64,000 bases of DNA from Heloderma charlesbogerti (taxonomy: Eukaryota; Chordata; Lepidosauria; Squamata; Helodermatidae), in NCBI GenBank assembly GCA_026122225.1, contig JANEZZ010002658.1:124001-188000 (forward strand), in the 5' to 3' direction. A program made the translations under genes and the position numbers. Position 1 is the first letter of the stretch, and every line of letters begins with the position of its first letter. Shown here in pieces: positions 21,950 to 33,445 of the stretch. The notes beneath the pieces were generated by a model. That model worked only from the letters and a program-made list of their open reading frames with translations. It was not told the DNA's origin and did no database searches.

Positions 21950-23460
21950 ACGGCGAGCCCGGGGTGGGCACGCCCATCCGCCCCTGGCCTGCCTGGCGCT
22001 CCTCTGGGGCGGCGGCTCCGCTGGCCTTTCTCAAACGAGCTCCTCCCTCCTCGCCTTCGAGGCGCCCCAGCACCCCATCCTGGCGCCCCCCAGCCGCCTC
22101 CCTGCCCACCCCCACGTCCTGGGGAGTCCGGCCGCCGCGCCATTACCTGACGCCGAGGGCCAGAAGATGGCGCCACCTTTAAGAGCGCCCCAGGCCAGCC
22201 ATGAGGCCCCGGAGGCGCCCTCCAGCAGCACCGAGGAGGCCTGCCACAGACGGCCGGGGGAGCGTTACTTGGCCACCTCCAGCCCCGCACCCCCAGTCTG
22301 CTCTGGGGCCGCCTCTCCCAGTGGGGCCAGGGCCCCCAAGACAGAGCAGGGCCCCGAGCTGGCGCCCCAAGCCCTGCACGGAAAGGGCGGCGGGGCTGCG
22401 AGCGCCAGCCTACCTGCAGGGGGGTTGCAAGCGACACTGGGAGGACGCGCGCACAGACCTTCGGATAGGGGGGGAACCTTCCCGCAGGAGACAGGCGCAA
22501 CCCCGCTGTTGCTCGTGCCCCCTCCCCGCCCCACCGCCAGGAAGAGCAGCAGGTGAGCGGGCGCATAACGCTCCGGGGGGGGCGGCTTTCTTGATCAGCA
22601 GCAGAAACCCGTGTACCCCCCCCCCCGGTTACCGGCTGGTGTGCGGGGCCTCCGTTGGAGCCATCTGCAGAGCCCGAGATCTCTACATCGCACCCCACGG
22701 ACTGAAATTATGGGGTAGATGGGGGGGGAGGGAACCACACCCCCGCACCTGATGCCCCTCCTCTCTGCCCCCGTCTCTGGGGAGGGGCTTCAGGCGGCGC
22801 GAACAAGCCGCAGTCGGCCGCCTGCGCTCCAGGCTGAGCTCCTGCAGGACCTGTTTCTAGGGCCAGTGGTCACCACTGCGACATGTGACATTGTCAGCAT
22901 AAGGAAGGCGTGCCTCTGGGCGTGTACAAAGAGGCTTCCTTCTCGTTCGCACAGAGGACGCACCCCGCGGCCTTGAGCCCCCGCCCCCGCTTTGGCTTGG
23001 CCGTTTAGGCTCCTCCAAGGAAGGCGCTGAGCCCCCTCACCTGCATGTGCCCACCCGGCGGCCGCAGTCGCCAAGCCCGGGGGTCGACGACGCCCTCCGC
23101 TCTGGCGCGTGGCTACAGACCAAGCGCCAATCCAGCAGACCGGTGGGACTTCGGCCTGCCCGATGAAGCCGTGGGGGCAGGCGGGCGGGGCCAAGGCTAA
23201 TCCACGCTCCGGGGGCGGGGCCGCGCCGGACAGGGGGCGGGGCGGTGTCTTGATAAGCGCCGGCTCGGGCGCCGCCGCCTTCCTCTCTTGCTCTGGTCTC
23301 TGCCCCGCTGCGCTCGCCTGCCCGCCCGCCATGTGGATCCAGTTCGCCCCGCTGCGCTTGCCCCTGAGGCGGCGCCTCCAAACCGCCGCGGTCCTGCAGT
23401 GGGTCTTCTCCTTCTTGGCGCTGGGTGAGGACGGGGCGGGGGTGCCGCCAAGAAGGGGCT
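21950..23460 (+). promoter_or_regulatory. CpG island and promoter region of the MOGAT2-like gene
   Basis: This stretch is very GC-rich with dense CpG and covers exon 1. GC-box (Sp1-type) cores gggggcgggg occur at 23211-23220 and 23233-23243, with another at 23181-23190, about 90-150 bases before the ATG. No TATA box is apparent, which fits a CpG-island promoter. Long open frames on both strands here are a composition effect. Confidence 0.65.
23331..23424 (+). CDS. MOGAT2-like: MOGAT2-like exon 1 (start codon)
   Basis: This 94-bp coding part runs from ATG to the donor G|gtgagg. It encodes 31 residues with the amphipathic/hydrophobic start of the DGAT2 family ([16 protein letters not shown]) and ends in phase 1. 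Confidence 0.92.
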
Positions 23461-26400
23461 GGGAGGGGGGCCGGCTCTGGTTGCTTGGATTGATCGGCCC
23501 TTGCGGAGCGGGGATGATCCTCCCTCGTACATTTGGGGAAGGGTTAGGGCGGCCCTTGCGGGGGGTTGCTAGAGGTGCTGCCTTTGGAAAGACTTGCGGG
23601 GGGCAGGATGGGAGCCCTTTCTTCCGTGGTGGTGCTTAGTTCTGCCATGCAGCTTCTGGGTTTTCTGTCCGGAAAAAAGTCGCGGGGAGGAGGTGTCGGC
23701 TTCTCTCGGGGAGGCTCCTCTAAGTGCGGGGCCACCTTCCTTGGAGAGAGGGGCGTTGCCTCGGGCCCCCGCTAGGCCAGAGGGTGCCTCTGTCGGGTGG
23801 GGGGGACTATCTGGCGCATCTGTGCCGCGCTGGTAGGTCTGGGGCGGCGCTTTCCAGACAGGGCCGTGGGGCTAGGAAGCTGCAGGTTAGGGGGTGGGCG
23901 GGAGCTTGGAGAAGCGCCTCTTCCCTCCGTGGAAGCGATATCCAGACAGTGTCTGATCATCGAGCCCCGGGCCTGTTTTCTGGGACCTGGATTGTAGCAG
24001 AGTGCTCCTGAGCATGTGCAGACAGAGGGCTCTTTAGCGGGCCGCTGAGCTTCCAGTTCCCTGTTCGGTTGTTCGGGTGAGGCTTGCGGGGGGGGGGCCT
24101 GACTCACTACCTCTTCCGTAAGTTAAAAGTCTTCAGGTGCTTGTGCCGTGGAGTTTTCTGGCATGGAGAGGGGGAGGCTGATCTTCCGGGGGGCGTTGAG
24201 GGTCGGCCCCCTCCCCAGGGAAGGCGACACGGCCCTGCCTCTGCCTCTTTCCCCAGCTCAGTGCTGCCTGGTGCTGTATCTGCTGCTGCTGCTGGGGGAT
24301 GGCTGGGCGCTGGCTGCACTCTACGCTGCCTGGCTCTACCTGGACTGGGACACCCCTGCCCGCGGGGGCCGCCGCTCAGCCTGGGTGCGCAACTGGGCCG
24401 CCTGGCGATGCTTCCGCGACTACTTCCCCATCACGGTGAGAGGGGGGGTGGGGGGCTGCCCCAAGCCCAGGGCTGCCCCAAACTGTGGCGAAACTCCTGC
24501 CGCCGTGGAGCCGCTCCCCCTGGCGGGGCAGAAGGTTCTCCTACTGCCTCCCCGCCTTCCCCTTCTTCCTACTGCTGCCCTTGTAGCCTTGAGCTAAGCT
24601 GAGCCCAAACTCTGCCTCCTCACCTGATCTGAACCCCAGAAGTTCAGCCCTGGAAATGGGAAGCTGCTGGAACCGGGGATGAGAAAGCCCGAGCGTTGCA
24701 CTGCTGGGGGCTTACCCAGCCCTGCTCCTGAGCGCTTCACCGACAGCCCTGTGCAGCAACGGCAAGGCTGTGAGGCCAGCCCTCGCCCCACGTTGCAGGC
24801 TGCTGCTCGGCAGCCCTGGCTGCGCTGGCCCCAGAGCCCCTGCCCACAGCCACCGCCCAACTGTGACTTTGGTGTGTGCACGGTGCCTTCCCTCCACAGC
24901 ACCACTCGGGGATTGCAGCTTTCCATGGGCGGGGGGCTCCCAGGGAGGGCTGCTGACCCCCGGACTCCCAAGAAGTTCTGTCTTCCTGGCTGCAGTGCGT
25001 TGTTCGGGAGAGGGGCTGCGGCTCAGTGTCCCAGAGCCCTGCGTCAGTCTCTGGTGGGAAGCATCTTGGGAAGTGAGTTGTGGGCAGGGCCTCTCTTTGC
25101 CTGGGGTGGCCCTGGAGGGCAGCTGTCAGCCAAGTCCGGATGGCCTCCATGGGTAAAGGGCTGACCACGTGGTCAGACCGCAACTTCTTGGGCAATCGTT
25201 GCAGGGGGCAGCAAAGAGACACCAGCCAAAACTGGTTGGCTCTTGCTGACTGCTTCCCCCCCCCCCCATGACAGCTGGTGAAGACGGCGGAGCTGGACCC
25301 TTCGCACAACTACCTCTTTGGCTTCCACCCACACGGGGTGCTGGTGGCTGGAGCCTTTGGGAACTTCTGCACAGAGGCCACGGGGTTCTCCGAGCTGTTC
25401 CCGGGACTCACTCCACACCTGCTGATGCTGCCCTTCTGGTTCAAGGTCCCCTTTTTCCGAGACTACATCATGAGTGGGGGTGAGGCTGCGGGCGGGGCGC
25501 ATTCTGGATCAAGGTTCCTGCATCGAGACTGTCTTCTGCTGGGCTTGAAAGAGGGGGCAAGAGGCGTCTCCTCCAGCCCCTGCTCTGAGCCAGCCTCTGG
25601 CTTCTTCCTTCAGGGCTGGTTTCCTCAGAGAAGGCCAGCGTCTCATACCTCCTTGGCTGTGAGGGGGGGGGCCAGGTGGCTGTGATCGCGGTTGGGGGCC
25701 CGCCGGAGTCGCTGGATGCCCGCCCGGGGGCTTTGACTCTCCAGATTCTCGGCCGCAAAGGTTTCGTCAAGATGGCGCTGCAGCATGGGTGAGGGGAGAA
25801 GCATTGCGGGGGGGGGGGGTCTGGCCTTCTTGCTGGGCAAGGCGGCCAGACTGCAGTGGGAAGGCGCACCGTTTGTGAGTGGCTCCCCTTGCCTTGCTTC
25901 TCGGTAGCAGCCTGTGGCCCATGACCCGGACACGGGCTGGTGGCTGGAAGCAGGCGTTTGGCTGCAGCCGCTTAGTGGCACAGCCTCAGGGTTCAGTGGC
26001 GGGCTGGTTCAAGCCAAGGGCTGCAGCCCCCCCAACTCCTCCGTCTGCCCTCCCGACTCCTCCGTCTGCCCTCCCGACTCCTCCCGACTCCTCCGTCTGC
26101 CCTCCTTCAGAGCTGCCCTGGTCCCCGTCTTTTCCTTTGGGGAGAACGAGCTCTTCCACCAGGTTTCGAACCCGCAGGGCTCCCTAATCCGCACCGCGCA
26201 GGAGCGGCTCCAGAAGGCCATGGGGCTGGCGCTGCCCCTCTTCCATGCCCGGGGTGTTTTCCAGTACAGCTTTGGGCTTCTGCCCTTCCGAAGGCCCATC
26301 CACACTGTGGGTGAGTAGCGCAGCTGGCTCTCAGGACTGGGCTGGTGGGAGGCGGGGGGGGGCATCTTCAGAGGCCTAAGACAGATCTGAGCTGACGTCG

Positions 26401-27512
26401 TTTGTGGTTGGCACTCTTCTGCTGCCTCTCCTGATCCCCAGATTCCAGCCCCCCAGATTCCAGCCCCCGCCAACTTGTACTGGCACGGCCCTCTCCTTGC
26501 AGCGTGTCTCGGTTCTCCCCCAGTTACAGCAATGTCTGTACCAGTCTGCTGCCAGGCTGACCATGAGCCTAGCTGACGCAACACTCTGCCCCGGCCACTG
26601 GGCCACAGTTCCACCCCCGAATTTTGCAACTGCTGCTAAGGTGGCCCCGTCAGTGCGTTTGCAGCTTTGGACTTTGGCCGGGGGGGGGGGGGCTCTGAGC
26701 TGGCTCTGCCTGCTGCAACTCCCTGAGGTTGGGGCTAGCTGAACTCTTGCACAAACGTGTGCAAGTCAGGGTGGGTCCCCTGCCGCTTCTGCAAAATTAG
26801 AGCAGGGGGACCGGGATGGGGGGAGGCTTAAAAAGCAAGCCCCCTCCCCCCCGGTGTGTGTGTGTGTGCTGGACCCCACCTGCCCTCAGCAGTTGCCTCC
26901 ACCGGTTCCCATTAAGTTCCTGTGTTGCTCTTCCTGGCCCAGGTGGGGCCCCCAAATTCAGGTTCCTCTCTCCAGACATGCAGCCTGAATGCTGGAGCGT
27001 CTGGAGCTCTGCCCCACGCCCCCCCCCCGCAGTGGGTGGATCTGAGGGCTCTTCCCCCAGGCGGGATCCTCACCCTGCAGGCGTGTTCTGGGGCTGAGCC
27101 TGGCTCTGCCCAGCCACCGCCTGGCCCTAAAGCGAGCAGTCCATGGGGGTGGTGAGGCCAGGCCCCAGAGCAGGGGGGGATGCGTGGCCCTCCCCTCAGC
27201 CCTTGCCAGCATGGCCACTGGTGCGGCTGATGGCAGCTGCAGTCGAGCGACGTCTGCAGAGCCCCGACCTGCCCACCATGCCCTAGAAGAGTGGGGCCCT
27301 GCCAGATGGGGGAGCTCTTGACATGATGGGCCCCCACTCCCTCTGTCTCCCCGACAGTGGGGGCCCCCATCCTTGTGCCGAAGACGCCGCATCCGTCCCG
27401 GGAAGCCATTGACGAGCTGCACAAGACCTACCTGGAGAAGCTCATCCAGCTCTTTGAAGAGAACAAGGCCAAGTACGGGCTGCCGGAAGAGAAGCACCTG
27501 CAGCTGATCTAG
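23331..27512 (+). CDS. MOGAT2-like: Monoacylglycerol acyltransferase, MOGAT2-like, complete
   Basis: This is an ER-membrane acyltransferase of the DGAT2 family that transfers acyl-CoA to 2-monoacylglycerol to make diacylglycerol. Six exons (23331-23424, 24257-24435, 25275-25479, 25614-25788, 26111-26310, 27358-27512) join in frame into 335 residues, against 334 for human MOGAT2. The N-terminus [20 protein letters not shown] and SFLAL closely follow MOGAT2. Features are hydrophobic segments at about 20-31 and 36-62, the catalytic HPHG at 109-112, [20 protein letters not shown] near 205-227, FHARG and the C-terminal VVGAPI. The ATG at 23331 has gcc before it, and the upstream CpG island supports it. 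The C-terminus differs from MOGAT2, so it may be a MOGAT2 paralogue. Confidence 0.92.
24257..24435 (+). CDS. MOGAT2-like: MOGAT2-like exon 2, membrane segments
   Basis: This 179-bp exon sits between ttccccag and gtgaga. It encodes a Leu-rich membrane hairpin and then the family block [19 protein letters not shown] through RDYFPIT. Its length equals the sum of exons 2 and 3 of the MOGAT3-like gene. Confidence 0.92.
24436..25274. other. MOGAT2-like intron 2, nothing recognised
   Basis: This is intronic sequence with a C-run at the acceptor (25257-25267). No repeat family is recognised. Confidence 0.5.
25275..25479 (+). CDS. MOGAT2-like: MOGAT2-like exon 3 with HPHG motif
   Basis: This 205-bp exon follows catgacag. 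It encodes [20 protein letters not shown] and the following Gly (HPHG active-site motif), [14 protein letters not shown] and RDYIMSGG. It ends in phase 1 at a gtgagg donor. Confidence 0.93.
25614..25788 (+). CDS. MOGAT2-like: MOGAT2-like exon 4
   Basis: This 175-bp exon lies between cttcag and gtgagg. It encodes [14 protein letters not shown], the [20 protein letters not shown] block and [13 protein letters not shown]. It ends in phase 2. Confidence 0.92.
26034..26110 (+). repeat. Pyrimidine-rich minisatellite at a splice acceptor
   Basis: Imperfect units of about 21 bases (core ctccgtctgccctcc, three copies plus partials) run directly into the ttcag acceptor of exon 5. The array therefore supplies the polypyrimidine tract. 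Confidence 0.75.
26111..26310 (+). CDS. MOGAT2-like: MOGAT2-like exon 5
   Basis: This 200-bp exon encodes [36 protein letters not shown] and RRPIHTV and ends in phase 1 at gtgagt. Its acceptor tract is built from short tandem repeats (26034-26110). Confidence 0.92.
26311..27357. other. MOGAT2-like intron 5, nothing recognised
   Basis: This is GC-rich intronic DNA with a short (GT)n at 26854-26868 and G/C homopolymers. No repeat family is recognised. Confidence 0.5.
27358..27512 (+). CDS. MOGAT2-like: MOGAT2-like exon 6 (stop codon)
   Basis: The exon follows ccgacag and completes VVGAPI. It encodes the C-terminal helix region [20 protein letters not shown] and stops with TAG at 27510-27512. 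Confidence 0.92.
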
Positions 27513-27979
27513 AGGGGGCGAGAGCCGTGGCCAGCGTCTCCCTCCATGCTGGGGTCATCACAGTCACCTCCTTCTGGACTGCATTAAGGAACTTCTGGAT
27601 AATGTGGCTGAAGGGGCTCCTTGTGCACCCGCCTCACCATGGGGGGGGGGCGACGATGACACAGTAAGCGGAATGGTGAACTCTGCAAATTTGGCCCATG
27701 TTCCACTTCTTGGGAAGGGGAGGGAGCCCTGAGGGGTGGAGTGCTCTGTAGAAGGATGTGGGGAGGGGGAGCTGTGTACACAAGAGGGTGGGCAGGAATC
27801 CTGCCTGAAGCTGGGTGGGCGGGTTGGGAGGTGGGCTGCTTGCCTATGTTGGCGGGGGGCAGGGTCTATTTTAAAAGGAGTCTTGCCTACTGGGGAGTGA
27901 CTTTCCACTGCTGTAACCACCTCAGGTGTCTGAAATGCCGACTCAGTGTAAGCAACCACATCATTTCATCTTGTACAGA

Positions 27980-27985
27980 AATAAA
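27980..27985 (+). terminator. Poly(A) signal of the MOGAT2-like gene
   Basis: A canonical AATAAA lies 467 bases after the stop, followed by a GT-rich stretch (gtgtcaatgtcggtg) typical of a downstream element. The 3' UTR would be about 27513-28005. Confidence 0.75.
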
Positions 27986-28189
27986 GTGGTGAACCTCCCA
28001 TGTGTCAATGTCGGTGAATTTCTATTTGGGCAGAACTCATGCAGGGGCTGGGAGTAGCCCATTCCTTCTCCCCCCCCACAGGAATACTCTTGTGTGTGTC
28101 AGGGGTGGGGGCTTCTGTGCCTCGCCCAGCTGGGTTCTGCTGCCTCCTGGGTGGGCTTTCTGCCTCTCTCACACTCTTCCTGTGGACTG

Positions 28190-28575
28190 TGGGAACGCTG
28201 TGGACATAATATATCTCAGCTTCAGCAAAACTTTCAACAAAGTGCCCCATGATATCCTGATGAGCAAACTAGCAAAAAGTGGGCTAGATGAAACAACAGT
28301 CAGCTGGATCCACAGTTGGCTACAGAATCAGACTCAAAGAGTGCTTATCAATGGGATCTTCTCCAACTGGGGAGAGGTAACGAGTGGGGTACCGCCGGGC
28401 TCAGTCCTGGGCCCAGTGCTCTTCAACCTTTTTATTAAGGATTTGGAGGAGGAGGTGCAGGGAATGCTGATCAAAGTTGCAGATGACACCAAATTTGGCA
28501 GGATAGCTAATACCCTGGAAGACAGAAACAAAATGCAAAGGGATCTTGATAGGCTGGAGGGCTGGGCATCTCGGG
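28190..28575 (+). mobile_element. CR1 LINE fragment, reverse transcriptase
   Basis: The + strand encodes [40 protein letters not shown] and [19 protein letters not shown]. It is truncated at both ends. The catalytic box reads VADD instead of YADD/CADD. Confidence 0.85.
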
Positions 28576-28754
28576 AGAGCTGTGGTGGCCACCAGGGCTA
28601 AAAATAAATGCTTGTGCAAGAGCTGTCTGGCTTGGCTGGCTGGCAGGCAGGCAGGCGAGGCATGGTGGGTCCTGGATGAGCAGTTCTTGCATTCAGAACT
28701 AGCTGGGCCAAAGGGGTGCCGAGTGTTGGGAAAGGCGGGGGCACACCTTCCCTT

Positions 28755-28890
28755 CACCCAGTGGCTGCCTTTTATTTAGTATTTATTTACTGTATTTGTA
28801 TCCCACTCCTCTGCCAAAAAAGCCTCCTGGAACAGCTTACAATCAATGTACAAAGAAGATAGTCCCTGCCCACAGGCTTACAATCTAAAA
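28755..28890 (-). repeat. Short LINE-tail/SINE-like fragment
   Basis: The + strand sequence tttatttagtatttatttac followed by a 'cttacaatc ... ccctgcccacaggcttacaatct' motif is a typical L2-type tail in reverse orientation. The family is not certain. Confidence 0.4.
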
Positions 28891-28997
28891 AGAACCACTG
28901 CGGTCCTTAATCCTCGCTGGGTGGGGCTGGTGAAGGAAAGGCAACTCTGCACATGCTCAGAGGCATTCTTAGTTCACTTGTTCCAAGGCTGAGCAAA

Positions 28998-30850
28998 AGG
29001 TTCATAGAACCATGAAGAGTAGGGTTGGAAGGGGCCTACAGGACCATCGAGTCCAACCCCCAGCTCAGTGCAGGAATCCCAAGTCAGAGCATCCCTGACA
29101 GATGGCTGTCCAGCCTCGTCTTGAATGCCTCCAGTGTGGGAGAGCCCACCGCCTCCCTAGGGAATTGGTTCCATTGTCGTATTGCTCTAACAGTCAGGAA
29201 GTTTCTCCTGATGTTCAGCCAGAATCTGGCTTCCTGTCACTTGAGCCCATGATTCCGTGTCCTGCATTCTGGATGATCGAGAAGAGATCCTCTCTGTGAC
29301 AACCTTTCAAGTACTTGAAGAGCGCTATATCTCCCCTCAGTCTTCTCTTAAGACCATGTGCTTCATAGTCTGGCTTTCTTCCTACATGTGTCTGAAGACT
29401 ATTATTGGGCGCTATCAGAGCTGTTTTCTCCGTTGCAGTGCATGAGCCTACGTCCATTGTTACCCCAACTTTACGTCTCCCTTCCCCGTAGGATTCAGTT
29501 TAAAGCCCTCCTGAAAAAGTTCTTCATGCTGTGGCCAAACACATTCTTCCCAACCTTTGTGAGGTGTAACCCATCCCCTGCCAGCAGCCCATCTTCCAGG
29601 AAGTATAGCCCGTGGTCCCAGAATCCAAATCTCTCTCGTTGGCACCACCTTCGTAGCCAGTCATTCACCCGGAGTATTTTTCGTTCCCTTTCTGTCCCTC
29701 TTCTAACTACTGGAGGGATGGATGAGAAAACTCTCTGGGCCCCAAAGTTCTTGAGTTTCCTTCCCAAAGCTTCAAAGTCTGATGTGATTTCTTCATGGCT
29801 CCGCTTGGCGGTATCATTTGTTCCCACATGGATGAGAAGAAAGGGATACCTGTCAGTGGGCTTTATGAGTGCAGGCAACCTTTCAGTCACGTCTCTAATC
29901 CGTCCTCCCGGGAGACAACATACCTGGCGAGTCCATGGGTCTTCGTGACATACTTGGGTCTCGATCCCACGCAGCAAGGAGTCTCCCACTACTACCACTC
30001 TTCTCTTCTTCTTCTTGTAGGCCTGGGTTTCATCGCCTCTGCTTGACTGACCTTCAGCCTCTTGCTCACTCTCATGTAGGTTCCCCTGTGATTCTTCCTC
30101 TGCAGGCTGTCCTCCAGTCTCATCCGCAAGTACCTGGAATCGGTTCCATAGCTCCACTGCTTCCACCGGTGCAGAGTGGCGTCTAGTTCTTCTCCTCCTG
30201 TCACCCTTTTCCAAGGAGTATCCTCTACTCCATTTTTCTTCACCTCAGCATTTCCTACTTCTGCCTCATCTTGCTGTTGCTCTTCAAGCTTCTGGTCTTC
30301 CCTTTGCTGCTGTAGTTCCCCCATTCTGTCCAAGAACTCTTCGTGTTCTCTTATTCCCCGAAGGGTCGACAGTTGCCGCTCCAGTCCACTTACTTTTTCC
30401 TCCAGCAGCGTGATCAACTTGCACTTGTTGCAGGTGTCGGCCATGTTGTTCTCAGGCAAGAAAACAAACATTGCACACACCTTGCAGGTCACCACCACTG
30501 GAGAGTCTTGTCCTTCCATAGCCTCTTTTCCCTTTTTGTGTCTAGCTTTGTGATTGTTCTAGACTAGCCTGTGCCTGCTCCTCTACTCAGTAGAGGTTAA
30601 AAGCAGAGTCCCACTGGTGTGGAAGTGTGTGTTACAAGACAAAGAAATGAAAAGTTAGTTAAAAAATAAAATAAAAAAACAAAAAAGTTAGGGGCCTCCC
30701 CCTTGACCTCCTCGGCTGAACCCCCATTTGCTCTCCCTGTCCACTCGCTCTGATCACTTGCTCTCTGGGACCTTGCTTGCTTGTATAGCCCCTAGACCAG
30801 CTGGAGCAGCTTCCTCTGGTCTGCTCTGCTCAGCTAGGTGGGAAACAGGT
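28998..30850 (-). mobile_element. CR1 LINE: 3' end joined to ORF1 and 5' UTR (internal deletion)
   Basis: The 3' terminus is at 28998-29350. At about 29350 the sequence jumps to ORF1, deleting nearly all of ORF2. ORF1 runs back to its start at 30519. It has Cys pairs (CKVC, CNKC), a Gln/Glu/Leu-rich coiled coil and an SGNH-esterase domain with [17 protein letters not shown] and DGLHLT blocks. A frame break near 30000-30210 separates the two halves. The 5' UTR ends near 30850. Confidence 0.88.
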
Positions 30851-30859
30851 TGTCCAAGC

Positions 30860-32500
30860 AGGTTCTGGGCCTCAGGCCAACATCTTCATGTGGGGAAACC
30901 ACTGCTGCTCCTTCTAGCTTTGTTACTGACACATGCATATGGGAGTAAAAAGCAACAAGGGTTTTATTTGTCCCTGACATTGGCCTGGACAAACCTGGCA
31001 TGCAATTTTAGAAGTTCAAGGCCTTGACAAACGAGAAAGCGATGAATCACTTTTTGGTCTCTTATACCGCTACCAGAACCCTCAATGACTCCGAGGTGCT
31101 CCAAAATCCAACAGTACCCTTGTGGGAGCGTGGAGGAAAGGCGCAGGCAGTGCTGAGTGGCTAGCGGCTCTGCCCCCAAGCCCTGGAAGGTGTGGTGAAC
31201 CCAGTCCCAGGGCAGGGAGCGCTACCTGGGTGAGGAGAGCGCTCGTGCCCACGCCGCCTCCTTCACCAAGCACCTTTGAGAGAGGGTGGGACTGGGCAGC
31301 ACTCCCAGAAGTGAAGGCCGGCCGGCTCCTGTCTTTGGCACTTACCTGGCCCCATCCTGTCCCCTCAGAGCAGCTAAACAGCAAATGGAAATGGAAGAGG
31401 CTCATCTAGTTTGCTGGGGTGGGGTCGGGGGCAGAAAAACGGACCTAGGCAGTGCTGGCTGACCCTTGTCAGATTTCAACATGTACGTGCAGAGGCACAA
31501 CGTTTTTAAGTGTCTGCCCTGCTGTGTTCATGTGAAACTGCAGAACATAGGAGGAGATAAGGCGAACACCAGAAGGGTGCTGGGCCTATGAGCACAGGCC
31601 TATTGGCCTGTCCCCTTGAGTGCTGAAGACACTGCTGACAAACATCGGAAGGCAAGCTGGGTGCTCCTCTGTTTGTAAGCAGTGCTGGGAGTGTGATTGA
31701 AGGGTGGCATAAAAATACTTGTAACAAATAATGAGGACTTTGTGCCCTGCTGGCTTGCGCCCTGAGCTGGCTGCTGTTGGGAACGGCCCTTCAACGAACA
31801 AGGACCCCAACTCTGACTTACCACAAGGCAGAGCCCTTCTGCTTCTGCACTGGGCGCTGTGCTGAGGAGACTGGGGCAAGGCAGGCAGAATGGCCCCCAA
31901 AGCGGATGCTTCTTTGAGCCCCTGGCGGCTCTTCACCAGCATGTTTGACTGTTAAGGTTTTGCCCGAGGCGGGAATCCACTCCTGCCATCTTGGAGAGCA
32001 GCTCCTATGGAACCCGTGGGCCACCTTCGCGAGGAAGTGGGCAGCATCTGGCCCTGCAGGGGCATCTTGCTGTGGCAGGCCACACTTCTGCACGGTAGTT
32101 GCACACATTCACTCCCTGAACAGGCTGTCATGGCCCCCAAAGGTGGCGAGTGTTAAAAGGGACATGTCAGCTGGGCCCAAGCATGGGGCTGTGTAAAATG
32201 GAGGTACTCTGCTGGTGGCGGGGGGAGCCTCTTGCCACGAGGAACACACCGAGGCTCAACGGGGGGACCAGGGACGGGGGGCATGTATGCAGAGGCCTCA
32301 GTGCGGTAACCTGGCCCAGCAAGGCACGGAGGGTCAGTCCCCAGCTGAAAGGCTCAGGTGGCAGGTGAAGGGATAGGGACCCTCTGCATGAGACCCCACA
32401 GCGCTACCAGCAGCAGCCCTCACAGCAGACGGCCTCAGACCCCCGCTCTGTCACACAGACAGCTTTGTATCTTTAGGGAAACCTCTTCCCCTTGCTCTTG
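30860..32500. other. Intergenic sequence, nothing recognised
   Basis: No gene with splice-supported similarity and no repeat family is recognised here. Confidence 0.4.
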
Positions 32501-32504
32501 GTGG

Positions 32505-32632
32505 CAGGGCTGGGCAACTGGTGGCCCTCCAGCTGTTTGGGTCAACAACTCCCATAAACCCTAGCGGGGTGGGGGGTGGTTATGGGAGTCATAGGCCAAA
32601 ACACCTGCATGGCCCCACGTTGGCCAGCCCTG
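32505..32632. mobile_element. Foldback hAT-type non-autonomous element, diverged
   Basis: The ends cagggctgggcaac and the inverted ttggccagccctg match the element at 41670-41804, and the middle shares gtggccctccagctgtttgg. Flanking octamers CTTGGTGG and CTTCATGG agree at six of eight positions, a possible decayed target duplication. Confidence 0.6.
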
Positions 32633-33065
32633 CTTCATGGGGGAGTCTGGCTCTGCTTCATGGGGGAGGGCCAAAGGGGCTGAGTGAGTGAGGGTCTCCT
32701 GGGATGCGTGGTCTGAGGGGCAGGAGCAGGGGAAGGCGTGTGCTTCCCTGGGGCAGGGGGGGGGAGTCTCTGGAGGCCAGCAAGGCCCAGAGATCATGAG
32801 GTCCTGCGCATGGGCTGCAGGCACTGAGTGGGTCTGACTGTGGAAAGGCCCATAATAATCAGGGTGGGGGGCAGGATTGAGACCCACCCCAGTTCAGCTG
32901 AGCGGAGCCACACTTACCAAAAAGGGTGACAAGGCCCTGGAACATGCTGGGAGCCCAGGAGTTGGACATGTTTGTGCCTGTCGGTCTGTCTGCACACATA
33001 CGCACACACGCAGAGGCACTCAGACATGCTCTTGTTCTCTGCCTGTGAGGGTTACCAGAAGAAGC

Positions 33066-33445
33066 CATAGAATCATAGAATAGTAGGGTTGGAAGGGGCC
33101 TACGAGGCCATCGAGTCCAACCCCCTGCTCAATGCAGGAATCCAAGTCAGAGCATCCCTGGCAGATGGCTGTCCAGCCTCGTCTTGAAGGCCTCCAGTGC
33201 GGGAGAGCCCACCGCCTCCCTAGGTCATGGGTTCCATTGTTGTATTGCTCTGACAGTCATATTTTTCCTGATGTTCAGCCAGAATCTGGCTTCCTGTCAC
33301 TTGAGCCCATGATTCCGTGTCCTGCACCCTGGGATGATCAAGAAGAGGTCCTGGCTTTCCTCTCTGGGACAACCTTTCAAATCCCAGAGTGCAGGATGCG
33401 GAATCATGGGCTCAAGTGACAGGAAGCCAGATTCCAGCTGAACAC
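33066..33445 (-). mobile_element. CR1 LINE 3' end with a fold-back inverted piece
   Basis: Reverse-strand CR1 3' terminus runs from 33066 to about 33378. The sequence then switches strand: 33379-33445 is + strand CR1 from the same region (cccagagtgcaggatgcgga onward). Confidence 0.8.

Noticed and set aside
21543..22698. Open frames of 337 (+) and 259 (-) codons before the MOGAT2-like gene
   Set aside because: Both lie on the same GC-rich stretch, have low-complexity composition and no recognisable domain.
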